DNA of 64,000 nucleotides from Alentia gelatinosa. Its lineage: Eukaryota; Annelida; Polychaeta; Phyllodocida; Polynoidae. The translations under genes and the position numbers were made by a program. The notes under the pieces were generated by a model. It was not told where the DNA came from. It saw nothing but the letters and a program-made list of their open reading frames with translations, and ran no database searches. The DNA is taken from the NCBI GenBank assembly GCA_950022655.1, contig OX465588.1, forward strand, positions 22,492,527 through 22,556,526, read 5' to 3'. The first letter of the stretch is position 1, and each line of letters opens with the position of its first letter. Of the stretch, positions 38,830-51,340 are shown one piece after another.

Positions 38830-40145
38830 TCTGATCTGGTTCTCTGATGTCACCGCTAGTCGACATGGTGCAATGATATCTCCGCTGATATCGTTCTGGT
38901 ATCAGTGTTAACATGGTGTAAAGATCTGCAGTCGTTTTAATTGTTCTAGGTATTTTTAAGAGTTGGGAAATCAGCAATTATATTAATAATAATTATATTG
39001 GAGAATTCTAAAGACACGCCCCCTAACCAAGATGGCCGCCATTGACCCGTATATATTCCTCCCTTCAGTTTAGGACGTTTCATCATGTCCAGGCTCTGGA
39101 CCCGGTAGTTTATTACGTAACAACTTCCTCCTGGAGAGCGGGGTGGGGGCTGGGAGGCGGATCAGAGGCATGTACACGTATCATAAGAGAAAACCTTGGT
39201 TAATTAATTAATATGCAATTATGATGACAAAATGATCGTTCCTATATAACCCTGTGATCCTGCCCGGTTCTCGTCTCTACAACACTTATGCGTAGATTCA
39301 ACCTTCACTAACGTAAATTAACTGCTGAGGACTTGATAACTATGGAGATTCAACATAGCGGGAATAGGAGCTGAAACTTTACAATGGTATTCTGATACCA
39401 CCGCTAGTGTGGTTCTCTGATACCAGTGTTGACATATTGCACTAGTATCACCACTGATTTGGCTGTCTGGTATCAGTACTGACATGGTGCACTCATATCA
39501 CTGCTGATTAGGTTCTGATACCAGTGCTGACATATTGCACTAGTATCACCACTGATTTGGCTGTCTGGTATCAGTACTGACATGGTGCACTCATATCACT
39601 GCTGATTAGGTTCTGATACCAGTGCTGACATATTGCACTAGTATCACCACTGATTTGGCTGTCTGGTATCAGTACTGACATGGTGCACTCATATCACTGC
39701 TGATTAGGTTCTGATACCAGTGCTGACATATTGCACTAGTATCACCACTGATTTGGCTGTCTGGTATCAGTACTGACATGGTGCACTCATATCACTGCTG
39801 ATTAGGTTCTGATACCAGTGCTGACATATTGCACTAGTATCACCACTGATTTGGCTGTCTGGTATCAGTACTGACATGGTGCACTCATATCACTGCTGAT
39901 TAGGGACTGATATCAGTGCTGACATGATGCACTCATATCATTGCTGATTTGATATCACTGCTGATTTGGTTCTCTGATATCAGTGCTACTATATCTGTTG
40001 ATGTGGCACTCTGATATCGTCACTTACATGGTTGTCTGATCTAACCGCCGACCGTTATCACCCGTGACATGACGCTCTCATGCCATCATTTCCATGACGA
40101 TCTGATATCAATGTTGATATGATGTTCTGATATTACCACTGACAG
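38830..40145. repeat. minisatellite: 98-bp units made of two ~49-bp halves
   Basis: Five nearly identical 98-bp units run from 39417 to about 39906 (unit starts at 39417, 39515, 39613, 39711, 39809), each beginning CTGATACCAGTGCTGACATA. Each unit is itself two related halves, the second starting CTGGTATCAGTACTGACATG. More diverged single halves extend to both sides (from about 38830 and to about 40145). There is no coding content and no unique spacers, so it is not a CRISPR array. Confidence 0.95.
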
Positions 40146-42104
40146 CAGCCACTGCCAGTTGTCCTAGGTTTGGTGATCTGGCAATGAACTTTTGAGAGAA
40201 GCACAGCATATTAATTACGTAAAATATATCACAAGAACTACCTACTAGTACCTACAAGTGTATGTGGTCTTACTTAGTCCCAGATTAATATCCCCAATCC
40301 TATCTCATGAACTTTATTCTCATGAGTAGTAACAATGTTCAGTTTATAGTCAAATGTCAAGCAGCAGTGAGTCAAAGAGGTATTTAGCGATTGGTCACGG
40401 CCAGCTGGCACTCTGCTGAGTCACTAAGATACTGGTTCCCTGCACCCTATCAATGTCACAGAGTTAGCACGCAGATCAAAAAGGGATAATGCTTGCTGAG
40501 GATTTCTATTATAACCTCTACCTAACCCAGGCCACGGTGTCCAGGCAGCGTATCTGATCACATCACATACGAGGAGGTACCAGCACTCACAACCAGGAAT
40601 TACAAGTATGTCTCTTCCACCATTGGCTTAAATGGAGCTTGACAGAATCTGACAAGTTTATGCATGCACAGCCCAGCAATACAGCAAAATAAACAAAAAT
40701 ATCGCATGAGTTGCAGAAAATTGCATGCGGCTCCTATTATCGCAAAAGGGCACCAAGTATTGTTTTCTATTAGATTTCAATCACACTATGGTCTAACTGG
40801 GTATTAGTGTAGGTCCCCCCTTTAACAGGCACTAAATCATATTACACACACTCACACACACCCTACCCACCCGCCTCCTCCCTACACACATATTCAGTCC
40901 ATGTTAAGAGGTATGTATTTGCTGTCTCAGTGCACACTATGGTCATCATATCATGGCAGGCTAGATTAGGAAAAAGATACAAAGATATTTCTGTCGGACA
41001 CATCATTTTTTGCGGCAGTCAGAACTACAGGGGCGAACCTTCCGTGGTATTTGTGTCGTGTCTACGTCGATTCCGCTGTATGCGAAAACATTCAATGCCG
41101 ACCACCGACCGGATGAGGACAGAATGTGAGTCTGCAGTGATGCACCGGGATTGATATTTTGAGTCCAGTCGCATCCTGTCTGTGTTTGTGGCGGTAACGG
41201 TCAGAATGCAGACAGAACGCTGGATGACAAACAGCTCAGCCACACTCTTGCAGCAAATCAGTCCTGCTGTCACATGATCAAGGGACCACGTTGAAGATGA
41301 AAAAGAGGATTAGTTTATTATATAGGTTAGGTTTACATCCGGTTTTGTGTCCAGCCTTCTATTGTGCCTGCTACAAACTGAATCGAGAAGTTATGAGGGA
41401 ATTGCAGACTACCCGTCGCGTACAATTGGTAGTGCATGGTGGTGTACGTTCCATCGTTGATGTTTAACACAACGTCTTACGACTGCACACCCAAATAAAC
41501 TGCACACATCAAACGGACGAGCACAGATCACCTGCCTTGCACAGCCATGGCAACGCCGCAAGGAACAATGCACTCATCGACCTCTTTGGGAAGCCACTGC
41601 CATGCCCTCACTCTTCCTATCACCTTAGGTGACTTTGGGACTTCTATCACTGGCGGCACTGGCGCCAGGCCCCTCCCTGTCCCCTTCCTCCCAGGCCAGT
41701 GATTGTATATTATCTTTGACTGAGACATCAGCCCCCGCCCCGACCAAACACACGGATATCCGTCCCCCTAACGCCCTGTCTGGGGTCGAGGCACCGCCAG
41801 TTGCCTGCACCCCCACTCACTACCACCCTCGGTGATTCCCTGCCCGTCAACCCCCACCCATCGTACTACGGATTGTCTCTCATCGTCCTCACCCTTGCCA
41901 CCAACCACTAGCCACCCACCGCCCACTGCTTTCTGCCCAGGGCATGTCAATAATGTTTTCTTTGCTACATTTGCGTCCCACCTTTGGTAATTTCGCCTTC
42001 GCCGCCTTCTCGCTGCCCTCCTCCTCAAAGTGGCTTCTCACCTTTGGTTTAAATTGCTACTTGATGCCGTTATCCTTGGCCTCCAGTCGCCCACTCACAA
42101 TTCC
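40146..42104. other. no gene recognised
   Basis: Mixed sequence; GC and C-tract content rises after 41530. Open frames at 41528-42028 on both strands are low-complexity and show no domain. Nothing else identified. Confidence 0.35.
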
Positions 42105-42935
42105 GACTCATAATCTGCTGCACAATGCCCATCCTTCTGTCAGAGCCTGCAGTGCACTGCCCATCCCTCTGTCATAGCCTGCCACACACTGCCCACTCCA
42201 CTGTCATAACCTGCTGCACACTACCCTTTCCACTAGCTTTACTTAGCCTACCACACATTATCCATTTGTCTATCAAAGCCTTCTGTACATTGTCCATTCT
42301 AATGTCATAGCCTGCTGCATGCTGCCCATTCATCTGTTATAGCCTGCCACTCCACTGTCATATTCTACCACACACTACCCATCCCACCTGTCATTGCCTG
42401 TTGTGCACTGCCCATTCCCACTATCATAACCTGCTGTACACTGCCCATTCCTCTGTCATAGCCTGCCACAAACTGCCAATTGCCACTGGCAAAGCCTGAT
42501 GCACACTACCTATTCCACTGTCTTAGCCTACCACACACTGCCCATCATTCTGTCATAACCTACTGAACATTGCCAACCCTCATATCAGATTATGCCATAC
42601 ACTGTCCATCCCTCTGCCATAGCCTGCTGCACACTGCCCATCTCATTGGCTTAGCCTACCACACTCTCACATTCATCTATCATAATGTGCTGCACATTGC
42701 CGACCCAAGGTCACAGCCACTGCACACTGCCCATCCCTCTGTCATATTATTCCACATACTGCCCATCTCTCTGCCATATTATGCCACAAAATCCCCAGCC
42801 CTCTGTCATAACCTGTCGCATGCTTCCCTTCACTCTGTCATAACCTGCTGCACATTTCCCACCACCATGTCACAACCTGCCACATTCTTCAGCCTGCCGT
42901 AGCCTGCCACAATCGTAGCCTGCTGGTCACCCACA
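42105..42935. repeat. degenerate ~32-bp minisatellite
   Basis: The unit CACTGCCCATCCCTCTGTCA followed by TAGCCTGCCACA repeats about 25 times with frequent substitutions and small length changes. Frames through it encode repeats of a PSLCHSL-like peptide and are regarded as artefacts. Confidence 0.9.
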
Positions 42936-42989
42936 TCCACTGTTCACTGCTTGCCACTTTACACCTAGCTACTTTTGGTGCCTGCTCCT

Positions 42990-43225
42990 GGATCCGCGCT
43001 GCTCGACGACGCTGGCCGCCCGCCACCCGCCGCCTGCCGCCCGCCGTCATATATCTCCGCTCGGCCCCAGACAAGAGATCAGACTAGGAGGAGGGAGGGG
43101 GAAGGCGTGTCGAGGGAAGTGGGTGGGACGTCAGGCGGCGACGCGATAGTCGAGACGCTGGCGCAGACGCCGCCGTCTGACCGATGGTCGTCCCGATGAA
43201 CCAACTGTCTAGGGCGCATGCGTCC
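42990..43225. promoter_or_regulatory. GC-rich, CpG-rich patch with an NRF1-like palindrome
   Basis: A GC-rich stretch with many CpG dinucleotides ends near GGCGCATGCGTC (43213-43224), a match to the palindromic NRF1 core. Such patches often mark metazoan promoters, but no adjacent first exon was identified. This is an inference from composition and one motif. Confidence 0.25.
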
Positions 43226-44262
43226 TTAGATAGGCTGCCATCTATGAGCAACTCCCCAGATACTCACATACCGCTCAGCACTCGCGCATCACTCACCAAA
43301 TATCCACCATTAATGCGTACACCAGTCCCACGCGCGATAGGCCTTCATCTACATCTCCATTAATGATAATTAACCACAAAATGCTATACGTGCACATGTA
43401 CCTCACAAGTCTCCCACATCTCTTTATAATATACTCTTCCTCTTATATGGTTACCATTATTGATTCAAACTATTGATATTCATTATCAGTCTATAGTCAG
43501 CATAGGCCCTATCGCAAAACCGTTAATAAGATTTCATATTTTTGGATCAGTTTGTGAAAATTCAACGACGGTAGGGTTATTCTAAACTTGTGCATTTTCT
43601 CCAATCAGTCTTGGGCTGTGTAGACTTTGCTCTGGAGTTAAAAGCCCGTCCCATAGATTAGTATGTAGGACAGAATTTAATATTTCTTTGATAACAATAT
43701 GAGAGACTGCCATCGCCATTTATACTAAGCAATGGAATTGTGATCCCTTTTGTATATATACTCTCTTAAAGATATATGGATTCTGAGAGACCTCCCTATA
43801 ACTGGTTATGCTAGGTTTGCACCATCACCCTGGCAGTCCTGGTAATGGATTTTGGCAGAATCTTAACTTGACTTGGTACTTTTATGGCATTTTTATGTTT
43901 TTTGCCCGCTCGGCCCAAAATATCCCGTTGACTTAAGCCGCGCCGCATCCAGTTGTGACTGTCGTATCTCAACTTGGTCCCATCGGGGTATGTTCGGCAC
44001 GCTGCTGTGGCTCCATCATGCATCCACTTACGTTCGAACCCCGACAGGTAGCCGGCACGTTCAAGTTAACCTAAGACCACTTAAGACGTCCACGATTCAG
44101 GTCCCATTTACTTAAGACTACTTACCATAACTTTTAATACACTGGTTGAGTTAAGGGGACTTAAGCCCAGTAAAGGAGGAACATGGTCCTTTCCTCCCCG
44201 TTCCTCCATGCTGCCTTACCGACTGCTTCCTCAATGTATATAGTGTGCTTTGTGAGGCTATC
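43226..44262. other. no gene recognised
   Basis: About 1 kb, AT-rich to 43800 and then mixed, with several ACTTAAG motifs near 44080-44170. No coding region or element is supported. Confidence 0.35.
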
Positions 44263-44305
44263 TCAGTGTGTTCCAGTGCCTTCATGAGGCAACACCTTAC
44301 CTGCC

Positions 44306-44576
44306 CTTACCTGAAGTCGTCTCACCATCGTACCGATGTTGGTCTGGTGCAGGGACTTGATGGCCATCTCCTTTTCTTCTTCTGAGAAGTTGGTGTAGCC
44401 TATTGCTGATGTGAACATCCAGCGAAAGTCGTCGTTAGTCGTTGGGCTCCATAACCCCCTGGCACGCACATCAGCCATGACAAACTCGGCAGGGCGTAAG
44501 TTGTCGAGCTTCTGATCAGGACTGGACTCAAGTTGACGGCCTCTGTGCGAAGTCTGCGACCGGACCCCACCAACTT
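44306..44576 (-). CDS. candidate exon of an unidentified gene
   Basis: A minus-strand frame is open from about 44576 and runs into a GT donor after the codon for Q near 44306 (GACTTCAG followed by GTAAGG). It encodes LRPAEFVMADVRARG, then WSPTTNDDFRWMFTSAIGYT and NFSEEEKEMAIKSLHQTN, ending MVRRLQ. The composition is that of a real globular protein, with balanced charge and hydrophobic spacing, unlike neighbouring frames. No family is recognised. The start could be the ATG at 44478 or an upstream acceptor. It could also be part of a transposon gene. Confidence 0.4.
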
Positions 44577-47500
44577 ACGACCACGGAGCCTGTCGAGTTA
44601 CGCCCTGTACTGGAAGCCCCACCCCGACAGTCATAAACCACAGGGGGTTACCGGGACTGCCATGGCAGATTTTTTGACAGTCAGAAATTCACTCTACAGT
44701 AATGCCAGAATAGCCCTCACCCCCTCCCCACCACTTTACTGACCAACTAGCTATACTCAAGAGCCTGTTTGTTCAGGCTCACTGCTCTCCTACCACTTTA
44801 CAATGCATGTGCATTTCTAATCTGATGGGACATACCTGACTCTATAGCATTGGAACTTCCACATCTGATGGGACAGACCATTCACTATGCTATCCAAAGA
44901 AACACAGACCCAGTAAGGAGGTATGAGGTTGGTGGAAGGGAAGGCATATGACTCTATCCCAATCCAGTCACTCCATATTAGCACCTCTTCCCCACTCTCT
45001 CACACACACTCCTTGCCTTCATCCACTGACCAGGTTATTGAAACTGTTATACTCAGGCCCATATAGGACTTGATTCAGAGACATTTTAATGCATTAGGAT
45101 GTATACACTGATTTGAATACCAGAAATTAGTTTAATTAAGCAACCCTGTTAATGACACTTGAGAACAACTATTATATTAAATCTCTAGGTTTATTGAAAC
45201 ATTCTTGATACTTGATTCTCAATCAAATACAGATGGCTCAAATACATAATTTTTTATGATATTCTCTTACTTTTATTTCATGTAGTAATATAGGTATACA
45301 ACGCTCTTCCATTGTAAATGGAAATTGTATTAGCTCCTAGTATCTGAAACCAGTCTATAATGCATTTATTGTCCACCTTTTCCTGACAAGTGGCGCACTG
45401 ATACTAGTTAATTTAGATGCACACTATCTTTTCATATGCACTATTTTTCCGTATGTACCAGCTTTTGCAACCCGGAACATACAACATATCTGTATGCTCT
45501 TGGTATGTCCATACACACTCCCCGCTCCCTGTCTTTTCTGTATGGACATTTTGTATTAGGTGGATAATAAAAGGAAATGCAACAAGCCTTGAACCAAAGT
45601 TGTAGTTCGTCATAAACAAACGATATATATATCTTACTCCATTCTATTAATAATTATGATGTCCTTTCCTGCTATACTTAAGGCGCTAGAACTGTAGCTT
45701 TGGGTCAGCTTACCATCAAGTTAAAATCGGGAAACTGAAATAGGTGCCCATGTCTAAGATTTACCCCTAACCTCGAGGAAATTGCAATCATTACACTTTG
45801 AAGCTATCCTCCTAATGCAGCGCACGATCCTATTAATTAGTAATTCACTCGTGGCAGAGACACATATGATATCTTATTGACATCATACCGTGGTAAGAGG
45901 CTATAGAATATTGTTTTTTTGCAGGGAACCGTTTACAATTTTATCTCCTATAGCGACTGAATGATGTTGATGCGATTTCCTGATGCTATTTCTAAAAAAT
46001 AGAAATGAAAAGTCCTTTTTCATAACGTTTGGGGGCGACATGATTTGGTGTTTCATGATTTGAGCGATATGAAGTTTATGTAGTTTCTTCACTAGGATGT
46101 TTGGCTGATAACCCAATTGTAATACCTTTTAGTGCATCAGATTTTATTTAAATGATAGGAGGAGTACGTACCTCCGAAAGTGAATTATATAAAATGATTA
46201 TCTATGAAAATACATAATGTAAAATAGCATAATCATACTCCATATAGTGCACATTTGTGGTAAAGAAATGGAAGTGTCCAACTTTCCTAATAGACAAAAC
46301 AGACTGGTGAACTCTAGCCCTAGATAATGGTATCATTTCCAAATGAATTGCCTAAGTGCGTCCTCATTAATAGCACGATAGTCGGATTCTGTGGGTAGAA
46401 TTACAATTAACTGCCTCATTAGCCTGTTATGAAGTTCAATTCACACTGTATGATTATTGCTTTCAGGACAGTATTACCATCATTGCCCTGTGATTCAGAA
46501 TCCAATATTCATTTGGGAAGTACAATGAATCCTCTCTATAAAGTTGTTTTAGTTAGAACCTGTTAAACATCATTCTTCTCGTTGAGCTTCGTGATACGAC
46601 TATCAACAAACCAGTAGACTACTATACCATAACCCAAAATGATTTCCAAAATGCAAATGTGAATTAAATGATGATTAAATATCATCATTTTCGTATACAT
46701 CAAATTTAACGATTTATCATTGTACATAATGTTTTATTACAAATGACATTGATACTATCATATATCAATTCCTTATCATTACCCAGGGTAATAGTGTTGC
46801 ACTTCATGAGTTCGGAGATGTTTTACAAACTACCCCTAACGCCTAAAAGCGCGTAATGACCAAATATTGAGGCATTTAACGTCAGGCATTTACCTTATAC
46901 AATTTAAATAGCTCAAATATGCGTAAACTATAGATAACAACAACTTCACTCGACGAGATGTGCAGCTGACGTTAAACTAATGCGGTCTATGAATTGTTAC
47001 CAACATTTGGTCGAGCTTCGCACTATGGGAATACTGTAGTTACTAACTTCCAACCAGCTGTGTGTCAACCGCTGCGGATCCGGTTAAGTGAACTTGTGGT
47101 TATTGATTGTTTTGACATATATGTCAACTGTATCACATGAACGGCCCACATTAAATACCTTGTTATCTATTCATTACGAGATCTTACTCGTTATGGGCAG
47201 TTTATAAAACATCTTTAAACTCACGAAATAATTGCGTCTGCCATTTTCAAATTTTCCACCCAGACTTCTAACCTCTCAGCCAACCAGATATTATTTGTTC
47301 AAAGCGTGCAGGTTGAGTTCAAAGTGTGCAGTCTCTTGCCCACACCATGCAGTCTGTCGGTATCCAAAGGGACCAATACAAAGGTACACTATGAGAGCAA
47401 TAACTGTACCCCTAGGAGCAGTACGTATTTACACTAAGTTGGTGCACAGGTATACTAATGATAATATACAACACAGCACCTTGATGTACATGTATATACG

Positions 47501-48627
47501 GTAAGTTCACACTTTGACAAGTGATAGTAACACTGGTAGACATCATGTTTTTGAACAAATGCCATTGATACTATCATACATTAATTCCCTATTATTAGCA
47601 ATAGATTTTTCTATTAAACCTTTAATCCTATCCAGGAGAATACCGTAATATACAAACTCTAAAAAAAACCCAAGAAAACCAAACCCACATGAAAACAATA
47701 ACAAAAACCACAAAAAAAACTAATTATCAAGAAACATCACGAAATTTCATATAATTTTTCATATGGTGTGAGTTGTCTTCATGGAAAGATATCACGAAGC
47801 AGAGCTGCGGGATATCTGTAGTGGAAGACTACAAGAGTGTTAAATTCTATGGAGATTTATATGAGGGGTAGGATAATGAGTGCACCATGCACCTGGTAAC
47901 CATGGTCCTATTTATAAACAGGTCCTACTCTATGGCATAATGTCATATCATACAGAAATAAAGGTTCTGTCGCGTGCCTATCTTTTGGACTAGACCAAAC
48001 CAGTTCTCGGGTATCCCAATAACTTCGCTGAGTCAACTATTAAATACACACTTACTCACTGATCCCTGGCTGAGGGCCCTGAGCAATGAAACATGCTCTC
48101 TAGCGCGCGAAGGAGCTGCTCCACAGGTTAGAGTAATCTTGTGGAACTCAAACGCTAACCAGATTACACAGATCTTCAGCGCCAAAAGTCATTCTTTCCA
48201 ATATATGCTCAGTTCGTACCTGCTCAGACCTTTATCACGTGTAGGGCACCTGCTGACTGGACAGGGCAGAAGAATCAAACTGAGGTAAGTTGAGCCACAT
48301 TGACATTTCATAGGCAACGAAGTTATTGCTATTGCACCCAAGCATCCCACTTATATATATATATATATGGACAGATACGGCTGAAAATCATGTATCATTT
48401 GAGATTATATGTGTCATTATTTCAAATACATATTTTCAATACTCTCAACGACTGTCATCGTAACTTTGCGACAAACGACAAGAAATGGTAGACTCGAACC
48501 CCCAGGTTAAGCAATTAGCCTCATTATTACAAGCCTCCGGAAATGGTTTTTTGAGCAGGGAGATCTCCGAGTTTAGCGGGTTCACTTTGGTTCTATATAG
48601 AGTAGATTGCCATGTTCCGCTTTCTGT
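44577..48627. other. no gene recognised
   Basis: About 4 kb of mainly AT-rich DNA with no recognised gene or element. Short hairpins (for example GAGCCTG/CAGGCTC at 44761-44781) are unremarkable. Confidence 0.4.
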
Positions 48628-48939
48628 TCATTTATCAACTACTAAGTTCTGTTTCATAAAATAATCCCCCAAGATACATTGACATATTATGGTCTTAGTT
48701 GCATCGCCATTTCGTCCATCACTGTAATAATTAGAGACTGTCAGTGTGGACTCAGTGAAGCAGAAATTGCCGTTACAACCTGGAAGTGCGGCTGAGGTTC
48801 TATAATACAAGTTTAAATACAAAAAAGAAATGCACTTTTCTATGCATGATGCGTCAGCACATACATCGAGATGAGACGGGTTTGGACCAGTCGCGTAATA
48901 TGTACACAGCCGTACATAATAAGCTGGTAGACTTTGCAA
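48628..48939 (-). CDS. cysteine-rich open frame, function unknown
   Basis: A 103-codon minus-strand frame has eight cysteines in pairs (HLDVCADASCIEKC, PGCNGNFCFTES, TIICQCILGD) and ends in TGA. Even cysteine spacing suggests a secreted or extracellular fold, but no family is recognised. A pyrimidine-containing AG site upstream could be an acceptor. It may equally be a chance frame; codon bias cannot be tested here. Confidence 0.25.
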   Translation of the reverse strand: MQSLPAYYVRLCTYYATGPNPSHLDVCADASCIEKCISFLYLNLYYRTSAALPGCNGNFCFTESTLTVSNYYSDGRNGDATKTIICQCILGDYFMKQNLVVDK

Positions 48940-49741
48940 CAGACAACGAGTTGTAAGAACTTATCCTTGGAGTAACAAGGCCTAAATGTGGTAGGTTCCC
49001 TACTCAACCACAACTACACTACCTGTATCTATGTTAAAAGACTCTGGTGTAACTAATATCCTGCTCAGCGATCATTTGCTTATCTATGCTACCAGAAAAA
49101 AAGCTCACGAGACGAAAGAAAAGGTTGGGTTCATGGTTAGGAGATACAAGCATTATGATTATGATTCACTTGCTGTGTACTCCACTGAACTGGAATGAGA
49201 CAATCTTTGGTCAAGCACGGACCCTGGGACACAATTGGGACTCATAATTAAAGCAATTAATGACTACCTAGACATAACCTGCCCGTTTATCTCAATGACT
49301 TTCAAGAAAAGGAGAGACCCAGGGCAATTGAGCCGTCGAGGAATGACCCTGGAGATCTTCGGCAACGCATTAGGGAGTTGGCGATGGAAAAGGAGCAATT
49401 CTAGCTATAGACTGGTTGATGAGAAAACAGGTACTCGACTAAAAAACTGTCTAATTTGTTGATAACTATTATGGAAATATAGGATTGTTAATCTTTGAGA
49501 CCTGTAATCTAGACGCGCACATGGACTTAGGTCGGCTAGGAAGTATGCCAAAAAATGAATCGTCCAATGATTTGACTATTGATAAAGGGGACGTATTGAA
49601 ATAAATAAAAGAGATACAGTTGTCTAAATCATCTGGGATAAAGGTCATATCGACTCGGGTACTGGAGGATGCCCTATTGATACTTTTAGATGAGTTTACG
49701 CATCTAGTAAAGCTATCATTTACCAGTGGTCTAGTCCTTAA

Positions 49742-49960
49742 CCCTATCGCGCCGGGTGCCCATCGCAGTAGCTCAGGTATGGAGCCGGGTACTAGATGAA
49801 CCGGCTACCACTAGAGGCCGGGTATAGAAGCTTATTGTGAACTCTTTATCTTTGCATCATGTGACATGACGCGTGATCCTTAATGCTATTCTTTATATTG
49901 TCCAAAATATTAAATATGATGTTATACCTACACACTGTGAAAGTTTCATGTTTATTTTAG
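49742..49960. mobile_element. possible second TTAA-inserted element
   Basis: The LINE frame is lost at TTAA (49738-49741), followed by CCCTATCGCGCCGGGTGCCC. LINE sequence resumes at about 49964 (GTGGTTCCCATTCTC). The left end resembles a piggyBac-type terminus, but a clear right end with TTAA was not found. Confidence 0.4.
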
Positions 49961-50397
49961 TGGTGGTTCCCATTCTCAAGGGAGGGGACACTGACGGCCA
50001 ATCACATTACTTCTGGCCCAGGCAAAGTTGATAAAAACAATTCTGTACGTGAATCTCTACTCTTGGCTAGCGCCCAAGGTTTTCTAACAGACGTGCAGTA
50101 TGGCTTTAGGCTGGGATATGGAACGGAGGATGCCATCTTCGAGTTTGTTAATGATCGAACAGTGGTGACGGCTTCCAGTTTCGTTGATATACGGAAGGCA
50201 TTCGATTTTGTGCCGCACAGTTTGCGACAAACAAAATTAGAATGACTAGCTTTCATCCCTCAGTACTACGACACATGGCTTACTGACTGTCTTGCTATAG
50301 AAAGCAATGTTGGAAAAACGTCAGATGTAGTAGACTTAGTCTTTGATATTACCCAGTGTTCGATGCCTGGCCATTTACTCTTTATGATATTCATTAA

Positions 50398-50770
50398 CCC
50401 TTTAAAGACGTTGGGCTTGTGGCAGAGCCCTGTTGGTCGAGGCGCGTACTCGGGACTGGTTTAATGCCAACGGACTGGTGGATTTTCGTCTGAACCGATA
50501 TTCGATTGTTTGATCACACGGTAAGACCCGTCATCCTTATTTATATTTTTAGTTATACCAAATTGTGTTAAATACTATATCAGACGTATATTTTGAGAAA
50601 ATCCCATATTCATTGATCGAATATTTCTTCAAAACACAATTAACTTGTAAATATCACTGAATTTCATAAAAAATGCCTCAAGGCATTATCCGGTCTATGC
50701 TGGGAATGCCTCAGGGCATTAGCTGGTCTATGTTAGGAAATGCCTCAAGGCCATATCCGCAGAGAAAGGG
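50398..50770. mobile_element. piggyBac-like MITE, 373 bp, with TTAA duplication
   Basis: It begins CCCTTTAAAGACG and ends AGAGAAAGGG, and is flanked on both sides by TTAA (50394-50397, 50771-50774). CCCTTT/AAAGGG ends with a TTAA target are characteristic of piggyBac elements. The right half holds three ~33-bp repeats (AATGCCTCAAGGCATTATCC type) with internal palindromes. There is no transposase. Removing the element with one TTAA rejoins the LINE reverse transcriptase frame. Confidence 0.88.
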
Positions 50771-51340
50771 TTAATGATATGTCTTGTAAGCTTTATGGCG
50801 TAAAATGTCTGCAGTACACTGATGATCTCATGGTGTACACTCGGCCGATTCGGCAGATACTAGAGTATAGCAGTTTCATTTTGATTGGAGCCAGAACATC
50901 TGACATCGCCACATTGCGAAGAACTGAAAACCGTGGTAGTAAATGGGTACAGGAGCATGATAGAACATGTTAGTGAGGTCCATGAGAAACTGGGGGTTGA
51001 GCGCCTAGTAAACAGGCGCGAATTACAATTAGGCAAGATTGGATACCCATGGCCTTTGGTCAGGGGTGGTCATTGCCCCCCCTGGTGGAACACCTCTGCA
51101 CTAGCGCACCCCTGCGCCCCCTCTCCACTATCGGCCGCACTAAACATCAAAGTGCGCTAGGTCGACACTGTACTCTGCCTCATACGCTTCTCAGGTCTCA
51201 CACCTCACACACATACTTTTTCTTCTCGCGCACCTTGGTCATTCCGCCGTCATACCTCCGGTCTCCATATTCCCCGAATATCGGTGACCATGTACAGGGA
51301 TACCAGGTGATAAAGCGATTAAGATAATTTACTGTGTCAA

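Larger units (their letters stand above)
49580..50960 (+). pseudogene. LINE reverse transcriptase, split by two insertions
   Basis: Recognisable pieces: STRVLEDALLILLDEFTHLV (about 49650-49710), VVPILKGGD (about 49964), VQYGFRLGYGTEDAIFEFVN then SFVDIRKAFDFVPHSL (50093-50223; motif A), QCSMPGHLLFMIFIN (about 50354-50397; motif B region) and LQYTDDLMVY (about 50812-50840; catalytic box, YTDD). The break after FIN coincides exactly with a TTAA-flanked element. The protein would have copied LINE RNA at a nicked target; it is dead through stops. Confidence 0.78.
48995..51040 (+). mobile_element. degenerate LINE with inserted MITEs
   Basis: On the plus strand the copy runs from the end of an endonuclease-like domain (LLSDHLLIYATRKKAHETKE, near 49050), through a linker (ITCPFISMTFKKRRDPGQLS, near 49290), to reverse transcriptase (49580-50960). 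The reverse transcriptase is interrupted twice by foreign DNA, at 49742 and at 50398-50770. Stops and frame changes are frequent. It lacks an intact 5' end and a poly(A) tail. Confidence 0.8.

Noticed and set aside
39417..39960. Regular repeats that might be taken for a CRISPR array
   Set aside because: Units are contiguous, without unique spacers, and the context is a eukaryotic genome; it is a minisatellite.
42105..42935. Repetitive frames with PSLCHSL-like peptides
   Set aside because: They track a degenerate 32-bp non-coding minisatellite and shift frame from unit to unit.
48490..48540. GGTTCGAGTCT-like B box on the minus strand
   Set aside because: No A box upstream; not a tRNA gene.
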